A stretch of DNA of 10,690 bases, taken from the NCBI GenBank assembly GCA_036702855.1, contig DATNQF010000071.1, forward strand, positions 1 to 10,690. Direction: 5' to 3'. Each line of letters opens with the position of its first letter. Position 1 is the first letter of the stretch. The stretch is from JACVSF01 sp036702855. GTDB lineage: Bacteria; Cyanobacteriota; Cyanobacteriia; Phormidesmidales; Phormidesmidaceae. Shown one piece after another: positions 1 through 5,465 of this stretch. The translations under genes were made by a program, and so were the position numbers. Below the pieces are notes generated by a model that saw nothing but the letters and a program-made list of their open reading frames with translations, did not search any database and was not told the DNA's origin.

Positions 1-1261
1 GTACCTCAAAAACTGGGTCATTCGGACTGAACAAACTCCCTAAATTTCCGTCTAACTGTTCAACCCGAAAATTACCGCCAACTTTGAAGTGAGCATCGCC
101 TCCCACAGGGTTAGCAGAACGCAACACCATATCCCCACCAGAAAAGAAGCCACTGGCAGGGTGGCTCAAGGCAAAAATATCTACCCCTTGGTTACCCTGA
201 ACCTGCAACGTTCCTCCAGCTTGGACAATCACGGAATCTGTCGCACTATCGCGCACCCGCACCGTATCTCGTGCCACTAGCTTTAAGTCGCCTGTTGTCT
301 TTAGCTGACTCTCCACCAAAGTCAAGTCCTGTGCGGCAGATAGAGTCGCCGTATCGGCTGTCAATTTCTTCGCTAGTACATCCCCGTTTTCTACCGTGAT
401 GTCAGAACCCGTCAGCACCACTTGACCCTGGCTGTTTACCGTCATTTTTGTAGCACTACCCACATCTCCACCTGTCAATAACTGGGGGAGAGATAACACT
501 GAGAAATTCTGAGGTAGGGGCGCAAGGCTTTGCCCCCCAACATTGGCATTAGCAAGCGGTTGTATCTCCAAGGAGAGCAACTGTCCTGATTGACTCACAC
601 GCACCAAGTTCTCACCTGGAATAGCAGCGACAATGATTTGTCCGCCTGGTGCATTGAGTTGCCCGGTGCTGACAACAGTGCCGCCTAATAACGTTAAATT
701 CTGCCCTTGACTCACAGCCAAGTTGCCAGCATTGACAATACTTCCTGGCTGCTGCATCGTGAAAGCAAAGGTGCTGGGTGTCCCATCAAGGGCACTGTAG
801 CTATTACTACCTATGGCATTAAACCAGTTCTTGCCAAAGCCAATCCCGTTAGCTGTAGTTGCCGTGAAGGCAGCAGGGACATTCAAGCTGGCACCTGTGC
901 CAAAGACAATCCCAGCAGGGTTCATCAAGAATAAATTGGAATTGCCGCCAGTCACCTGAATTAGACCGTTAATGATGGAAGGGTTACCGCCAGTAACGCG
1001 CCCCATAATATTCTGAATATTTGGGTTGGAGAGAAAATTAGCCGTCTGATTGGCGTTAAGACCAAACTGGGTGAAACTGTGAAAGAGATTCGCTCCATCC
1101 CCTGATAGACTACCTCCCGTGATGTCCAGCTGGTTACCATTAGGGGTAACGAGGGTGTTGGTGCCATCAGCGGCAGGAACTATAGGTTGTGCGGACAGGG
1201 GTTTGGCTGTAATGGCTCCTGCCAAGAACAGAATTAGTAGCAGATGACGCATTCTTTTCAT
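1..1261 (-). CDS. Filamentous haemagglutinin-type two-partner-secretion exoprotein, N-terminal part (partial)
   Basis: The minus-strand frame from ATG at 1261 is open without a stop for about 420 codons and runs off the left edge. The first ~26 residues form a Sec signal peptide: basic MKRMRH, a leucine-rich core, then LSA before the likely cleavage ahead of QPIVP. Next comes a haemagglutination-activity (TPS) domain at roughly residues 27-170, with NLFHSFTQFGLN, an SNPNIQNIMGRVTGG segment and NLFLMNPAGIVFG, all typical of this family. After residue ~170 the protein continues as Gly/Asn/Val-rich short beta-helix-like repeats. Family members are exported across the outer membrane by a TpsB/FhaC-type transporter; no such gene is in view. 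A modest AGCAGG lies 11 nt before the start; a second ATG three codons in would keep the signal peptide. The full protein is probably much longer. It is divergent from the neighbouring phage-tail-like genes and shows no obvious functional tie to them. Confidence 0.9.
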   Translation of the reverse strand, partial: MKRMRHLLLILFLAGAITAKPLSAQPIVPAADGTNTLVTPNGNQLDITGGSLSGDGANLFHSFTQFGLNANQTANFLSNPNIQNIMGRVTGGNPSIINGLIQVTGGNSNLFLMNPAGIVFGTGASLNVPAAFTATTANGIGFGKNWFNAIGSNSYSALDGTPSTFAFTMQQPGSIVNAGNLAVSQGQNLTLLGGTVVSTGQLNAPGGQIIVAAIPGENLVRVSQSGQLLSLEIQPLANANVGGQSLAPLPQNFSVLSLPQLLTGGDVGSATKMTVNSQGQVVLTGSDITVENGDVLAKKLTADTATLSAAQDLTLVESQLKTTGDLKLVARDTVRVRDSATDSVIVQAGGTLQVQGNQGVDIFALSHPASGFFSGGDMVLRSANPVGGDAHFKVGGNFRVEQLDGNLGSLFSPNDPVFEV

Positions 1262-1538
1262 GGCTGGTTTTGCCTGCTGAAATACTGTGACAGAGCCTTG
1301 TTTCGTATCCAGCCAGTCGGCTTCTATGACCCTGCTCCCTGAGAGCCATGAGCCTGAGGATTAAAGCGGGTACTGTACAGCTTTAGCTAATGGGCACAGT
1401 CGCAGCTTCAGGCTTGCCTAGTTTTACTTCTAACCAATTGAAACTTTTTCTCCAGTTCTGAAATCCCTCTAACGAAGGATTTTAACTATTCTGCAATGTG
1501 GGGATTGCTCGATGAAGAGAGAATTGTGATTGTTTGTC

Positions 1539-1546
1539 GCGATCGC
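1539..1546. repeat. HIP1 octamer GCGATCGC (intergenic copy)
   Basis: This is a perfect HIP1 palindrome, a repeat characteristic of many cyanobacterial chromosomes. Other perfect copies in the window start at 4798, 6111, 6216, 7635, 9625, 10573 and 10597, all inside coding regions. Together they support a cyanobacterial source and suggest that the tail-like genes have resided in such a genome long enough to acquire its signature. Confidence 0.9.
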
Positions 1547-1650
1547 AAATCTTCGACTTTAGAACTAAGGCAACAGGATTGAAAAGGGCTTACTATTATA
1601 CCAAGTTCCAAAACAAAAGCAATTAGCTCACGGCTGGCACAACTCTTAGA

Positions 1651-1656
1651 GGGAGG
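1651..1656 (+). promoter_or_regulatory. Ribosome binding site of the DUF4157 gene
   Basis: GGGAGG is a strong Shine-Dalgarno match with 9 nt to the ATG at 1666. It is among the best in the window and fixes the start of the DUF4157 gene. Confidence 0.8.
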
Positions 1657-1665
1657 ACTGCTCAA

Positions 1666-4600
1666 ATGTATACAGGACAGCGAATCCAGAAAAGAACCCG
1701 AACACAGTCCTCTTCATCAGCAACAGAAGCCGACTTGTTCCAACATCGCCCTTTGAGCAACGAGACTGACCAGAACCCAGCAGACCTCGAAAACCAAGAG
1801 ACCCCAGACCTCCAAGCCCAATCAGAGAGAGCAGCCCGTTTTGGTCACAACTTTGGTCGAGTCAAGGTACAGGATAGTACACCAGGAGACATTCAGTTTA
1901 AGCTTGCGATCGGTGCGCCAGGGGACAAATACGAGCAGGAAGCTGACTCAGTAGCGGCTCAGGTTATGAACATGAATGCCCCAACTAGCCAGCAGCCAGT
2001 TCAGCGCCAGGGAACGGAACCAGAGGAAGACGAGGTGCAGATGAAGCCTCTGGCGAGTACGATTACGCCTCTGGTGCAACGACAGGAAGAACCACCAGCA
2101 CCAGAGGACGATTTAGGCATACAACCGAAACGATCGCCCCAAGACTCATCAACTAGCAGCCATAACACCAGTGACGATTTGGAGAATCAGCTCACCAATA
2201 GCAAGGGTGGAGGTAGCCCTTTACCCGATGAAGTGCGTTCCTTCATGGAACCTCGCTTTGGAGCTGATTTTAGTCAGGTTCGCGTACATACCGATAGCCA
2301 AGCTATTCAGATGAATCAAGCTGTGCGGGCACAGGCATTTACTCATGGCAATGATATTTACTTTGGTGAGGGGAAGTCTCCAGCGATTTCTGATTTGACA
2401 GCCCATGAGTTGACCCATGTGGTACAGCAGACGGGTGGTATCAAGCTACAGCGTCAGGTTGCACCTCCTCAAGCCGCACCTCCTCAAACTGCACCTCCTC
2501 AACCTGATCCGAATCAAACTGTCAATCCGATCGACCCAGCAAAAATCACGGCAACAGTTGGGGAGCTACGCAAGAATATTGTGGATGGACCTTCTGAGCT
2601 AGAACAACTAAAAAAGCCTCTGGCTGGTAAGTCTGCTGAAGAACTCGACGCCATCAAGAAAGAATACCAGGCAAAGTACGGCAAGGATTTCGACTCTGCC
2701 CTCAAGGATGCCACCCTCGACCCCGCCAAAATCAAAGCGGCTACAGATGCCCTATTCAAAGCGATCGATGGTTGGGGGAGCGATGAAGATACAATTCTTA
2801 AAACTCTCGCTGGAAAATCCAAGGCAGAGGTAGCAGCCATCCGCAAAGAATACACCGATCACTATGGCAGAAATCTTGACAGCGATATAAACAGCGAGTT
2901 GTCGGGGAGTGATAAGCAGGAGGCTTTGGCTCACCTATCAGGTGACAAAGCCAAAGCGGCTGTGGAAGCGTTGTTCAACTCAGCCGGAACCTTTAATGAT
3001 GACGAAGAGAAGATCGAATCAACTCTGATGGCATTAGCACCAGAGGATCGCAAGAAGATTCAGGAGATGGCGGCTCAAAATCCTTCCGTTAAGGCAAAAA
3101 TTGATAAGGTTCTGGGCAACTTGGGAGGCGAGGATCTGGAAGTAACCAACGCACTGCTAGAAGATAAGCAAGGTGAAGCAGCGGCTATTCGGATCAATGA
3201 GGCACTGGATGGTCTAGGAACCGACGAAGAAGCCGTCTATAAATACTTAGAGGGCAAAGATCCCCAAGAAATTGAAGCGATCAGAACAGCCTACAAAAAC
3301 AAAACTGGTCGGGAGCTGGCGACTGATATCGTTGATGACTTCTCCAGTGCTGAGATGGACATAGCGTTAGGTCTCGAACGAGGAGACAAAGCCGCCGCCG
3401 CTGCTGGTCGGATTAAAAATGCAGGTATTGACAAACTACTGGGTACTGACGAAAAGGGGATCTACGACCAGTTAAAAGGTAAGAGTCCGGAAGAGCGCAA
3501 GGCAATCATCGATGCCTACGAATCGGCCTACGGAAAAGGCAGCTTCCAGGAAATGCTCAAGGACGAGTTGAGCGACGACGATCTGGAGCAGGCCAACCAA
3601 TTTGCCAAGGATGGACAACTCGATCCAGTATTTGCCTTAGAGCTGGCGACGACAAAAAGCCTAGGAACCGACGAAGAGCTGCTCAAGGAAACGCTCAAGG
3701 ATAAGACCGCCGATGAGATCAAAAAGATCCGGGAAGACTACGCCAAGAAAACCAACGGTGGCAATCTCGATGTGGATCTGGCAGGAGAGATAGACGGTCG
3801 GGATGCCTTTGAAGTCGGTCAATTGCTCAAGGGCAAGCCCCAAACCGCAAAGGAGCATTACGACCGAGCGATGGAGCGCTACGAATTCGAGCGGGGTGAA
3901 GGCTCAACCGCCTTCTCGCAAACCATGATGGATTTATCCGAATCAATGGGGATGCACTCGAAAGGCGAGCAGCTAGAAAAGCAAACCCAACGCCTGCGAG
4001 AGATGTTCGACGAAAACGGCGAACTCAAGCCCGATTTTACCCAGGAAGATGTCGAGAAGCTGGCGGGGTATCAGGAAACGGATGCAACGAATTACAAAGA
4101 TGCCAAAGAAGCCGTTGGTAATGCTGTTAGCACGGTCGGAACAATTGCCGTAGCAGCGCTAGTGACAATTTGCACTAAGGGGGCGGCAGCTCCCTGGCTA
4201 GTTGCAGTTATTTCAGGAGTGGCTGCTGGTGGTGCGAATATGGCACTGAAGTACGGGATGCAAGGTGCGGCTTATGGTGGAGAGGATATCGCGATTGAGG
4301 CACTGACGGCAGCAATCTCAGTAGCCCTGGGAGGTGCCTTAGCCGATAAGACTAAATTCTTAGCGAAACTTGAGGATATTGTCAAGGGTTTAGGCGAGGA
4401 TATGGCGAAGAAAGTGGCTCTAGAAGCTCTCAAGGGAACCGTGAAAGGAGCAACTATGGGGGCACTCAAAGAAACGATGAACGATCAAAATTGGCGTCAA
4501 GGTCTTGCAGAATACCTGGAAGGCATCGCCCAAGGAGCCACGGTGGGTGGCGTTGTCGGTGGTGTAACGAGTGCGGCAACTGCCACAGTCAAGGGAGGTC

Positions 4601-4989
4601 TGGACAAGAAAACGTCGTCGGCGATGATTGAGGCGGGCGCGGGTGTGGTTGGTGCGGCTATTGGTGAAGGAGTTGGTGCGATTAAGGGTGAATACAAAGG
4701 TCGCTTAGAGGATTTGCTGGGTCGCTTACTCGTGGCCGGTGTCTCTGCCGCAGCGGAAGATAAAGCCACAAGTGCGGCTAGCGAAGCCCGACTCAGTGCG
4801 ATCGCTAAAATGGTAGTTGCCATAGGCGATGATATGCCCAAAGTGCAGCAGTTTCTCGAAGCTCAAGTCAAATACCTGGAAGCAGAGGATAGAGCCAAGC
4901 TAAAAGTGATCATCCTAACAGAGGTGATGAGAAACGAGCCGGACATGAGCCAGAGCCAAACCCCTAATCAAGCCGACTCCCAGTTATGA
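1666..4989 (+). CDS. DUF4157 protein with annexin-like repeats and hydrophobic C-terminus; candidate eCIS effector
   Basis: A 1107-residue protein. Residues 1-180 are polar and look disordered; they contain an IGAPGDKYEQEAD motif (82-94) usual upstream of DUF4157, and VQRQ at 112-115 and 137-140. Residues ~186-258 are DUF4157, including PRFGADFSQVRVHTD and the zincin-like HELTH at 247-251. LQRQ (261-264) and a Pro/Gln linker follow. Residues ~293-722 hold six annexin-like repeats, with G-x-G-[ST]-D-E-type loops at 369, 516, 591 and 665 and degenerate ones near 308 and 442. Residues ~815-1010 are Ala/Gly-rich with two hydrophobic segments (821-836, 840-857) and glycine-zipper stretches (957-973, 988-1007), suggesting membrane insertion. 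DUF4157 proteins are known as frequent eCIS-associated toxins or cargo. Injection, proteolysis, calcium-dependent lipid binding and pore formation are inferences here. No Sec signal peptide is seen. The stop overlaps the next start (ATGA). A structural or adaptor role is the main alternative. Confidence 0.9.
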   Translation: MYTGQRIQKRTRTQSSSSATEADLFQHRPLSNETDQNPADLENQETPDLQAQSERAARFGHNFGRVKVQDSTPGDIQFKLAIGAPGDKYEQEADSVAAQVMNMNAPTSQQPVQRQGTEPEEDEVQMKPLASTITPLVQRQEEPPAPEDDLGIQPKRSPQDSSTSSHNTSDDLENQLTNSKGGGSPLPDEVRSFMEPRFGADFSQVRVHTDSQAIQMNQAVRAQAFTHGNDIYFGEGKSPAISDLTAHELTHVVQQTGGIKLQRQVAPPQAAPPQTAPPQPDPNQTVNPIDPAKITATVGELRKNIVDGPSELEQLKKPLAGKSAEELDAIKKEYQAKYGKDFDSALKDATLDPAKIKAATDALFKAIDGWGSDEDTILKTLAGKSKAEVAAIRKEYTDHYGRNLDSDINSELSGSDKQEALAHLSGDKAKAAVEALFNSAGTFNDDEEKIESTLMALAPEDRKKIQEMAAQNPSVKAKIDKVLGNLGGEDLEVTNALLEDKQGEAAAIRINEALDGLGTDEEAVYKYLEGKDPQEIEAIRTAYKNKTGRELATDIVDDFSSAEMDIALGLERGDKAAAAAGRIKNAGIDKLLGTDEKGIYDQLKGKSPEERKAIIDAYESAYGKGSFQEMLKDELSDDDLEQANQFAKDGQLDPVFALELATTKSLGTDEELLKETLKDKTADEIKKIREDYAKKTNGGNLDVDLAGEIDGRDAFEVGQLLKGKPQTAKEHYDRAMERYEFERGEGSTAFSQTMMDLSESMGMHSKGEQLEKQTQRLREMFDENGELKPDFTQEDVEKLAGYQETDATNYKDAKEAVGNAVSTVGTIAVAALVTICTKGAAAPWLVAVISGVAAGGANMALKYGMQGAAYGGEDIAIEALTAAISVALGGALADKTKFLAKLEDIVKGLGEDMAKKVALEALKGTVKGATMGALKETMNDQNWRQGLAEYLEGIAQGATVGGVVGGVTSAATATVKGGLDKKTSSAMIEAGAGVVGAAIGEGVGAIKGEYKGRLEDLLGRLLVAGVSAAAEDKATSAASEARLSAIAKMVVAIGDDMPKVQQFLEAQVKYLEAEDRAKLKVIILTEVMRNEPDMSQSQTPNQADSQL
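2461..2505 (+). repeat. Three 15-bp tandem repeats encoding an APPQ linker
   Basis: Three consecutive 15-bp units each begin GCACCTCCTCAA and encode APPQ plus one variable residue (residues 266-280). They form a flexible Pro/Gln hinge between the DUF4157 domain and the annexin-like repeats. The length is prone to slippage and may vary between strains. Confidence 0.8.
2542..3831 (+). repeat. Annexin-like repeat array (about six units, ~74 residues each)
   Basis: Loop motifs recur at residues 369 (GWGSDE), ~442 (degenerate, TFNDDE), 516 (GLGTDE), 591 (LLGTDE) and 665 (SLGTDE), spaced 73-75 residues. A shorter, more degenerate unit precedes them (about 293-350). Within units, a downstream helix of the form K[S/D]xxE[I/V/R]xAIRxxY follows the loop. 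Acidic residues lie 38-40 positions after the loop Thr/Ser in the intact units (E411, D557/D558, D633, E708). That spacing fits the type II calcium site of annexins, GxGT-(38-40)-D/E. Divergence at DNA level indicates old, selected repeats. Confidence 0.8.
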
Positions 4990-5450
4990 AAGCCCCTTCT
5001 GATCCACTGAATCAGGATATTGAGAGACGTGCGGCCCAACTGCTGACAACCTTCTTTGGTGCCAACCGGGAATCCCTGCGACAGTTCTCTCAAGAACACC
5101 TGTGTCCCAAGATTGAGGACTATGAACGAGTCTTTCAGCCTGACGCTGTGCAGTCAGCGCGGCTAGGATACGAACTTATCTGGTCAGAGTCACCCTTTCC
5201 CGAACCCAAGCTGGGTCAGGAGCAGGTGTTAGTCTATTCTGCGTTGGCTGAGGACTTGGGCAGGGAGTCAGAACGTAGCCAGTTGTTTCCCGGTGGATAT
5301 CAACGCATCGCTCACAACTTGCTACCACACCGGATTTGGCTAGCGTGGAAGTACGTGAAGCGGGGAGAACATAGCGGTATGGCTTACGACGGGTTAGTGT
5401 GGCTGGAGGGTCGCTTTGCCTGGTTTCCTAAACCTTGGCGGGTGTTGTAA
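4986..5450 (+). CDS. Conserved-looking hypothetical protein, partner of the DUF4157 gene
   Basis: A 154-residue soluble protein with no signal peptide, membrane segment or cysteine motif; I do not recognise a named family. Its ATG lies inside the stop of the preceding gene (ATGA, 4-bp overlap) with no good Shine-Dalgarno of its own, so translation is probably coupled to the effector-like gene. An amphipathic N-terminal half (QDIERRAAQLLTTFFGANRE) is followed by an aromatic-rich C-terminal end containing GMAYDGLVWLEGRFAWFPKPWRVL in two pieces: GMAYDGLVWLEGRF (131-144), then AWFPKPWRVL. This looks like a small beta-hairpin-rich fold. Tight coupling to a possible toxin suggests an immunity protein, chaperone or loading factor, but nothing in the sequence decides between these. 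Confidence 0.85.
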   Translation: MKAPSDPLNQDIERRAAQLLTTFFGANRESLRQFSQEHLCPKIEDYERVFQPDAVQSARLGYELIWSESPFPEPKLGQEQVLVYSALAEDLGRESERSQLFPGGYQRIAHNLLPHRIWLAWKYVKRGEHSGMAYDGLVWLEGRFAWFPKPWRVL

Positions 5451-5465
5451 AGCACGGTCATAGCT

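Larger units (their letters stand above)
1262..1665. promoter_or_regulatory. Divergent intergenic region
   Basis: This 404-bp stretch lies between two divergently transcribed genes and must carry both 5' regions. No convincing ORF or RNA gene was recognised. Towards the plus-strand gene there is an A/T-rich -10-like TATTAT at 1594-1599 without a good -35 partner. One HIP1 palindrome lies at 1539-1546. The minus-strand leader (about 1262-1480) has no structure I can assign to a known riboswitch. The promoter assignment is positional, not motif-proven. Confidence 0.5.

Noticed and set aside
89..934. Plus-strand open frames at 89-280 and 707-934
   Set aside because: They lie antisense to the continuous minus-strand haemagglutinin frame, have no recognisable domain and show the composition expected of shadow frames.
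961..1349. Minus-strand frames at 961-1167 and 1167-1349
   Set aside because: They are out of frame with the clear signal peptide plus TPS domain reading from 1261, which continues uninterrupted to the edge; no frameshift is needed.
1262..1665. Riboswitch or small RNA in the divergent intergenic region
   Set aside because: No conserved core of a known riboswitch and no strong hairpin plus T-run was seen on either strand.
2461..2505. Possible CRISPR or regulatory tandem repeat
   Set aside because: Only three 15-bp in-frame units, fully explained as a Pro/Gln linker in the protein.
2221..4841. Several short antisense and alternate-frame ORFs within the DUF4157 gene
   Set aside because: Repeat-rich, alanine/serine-heavy shadows of the real gene without ribosome sites or domains.
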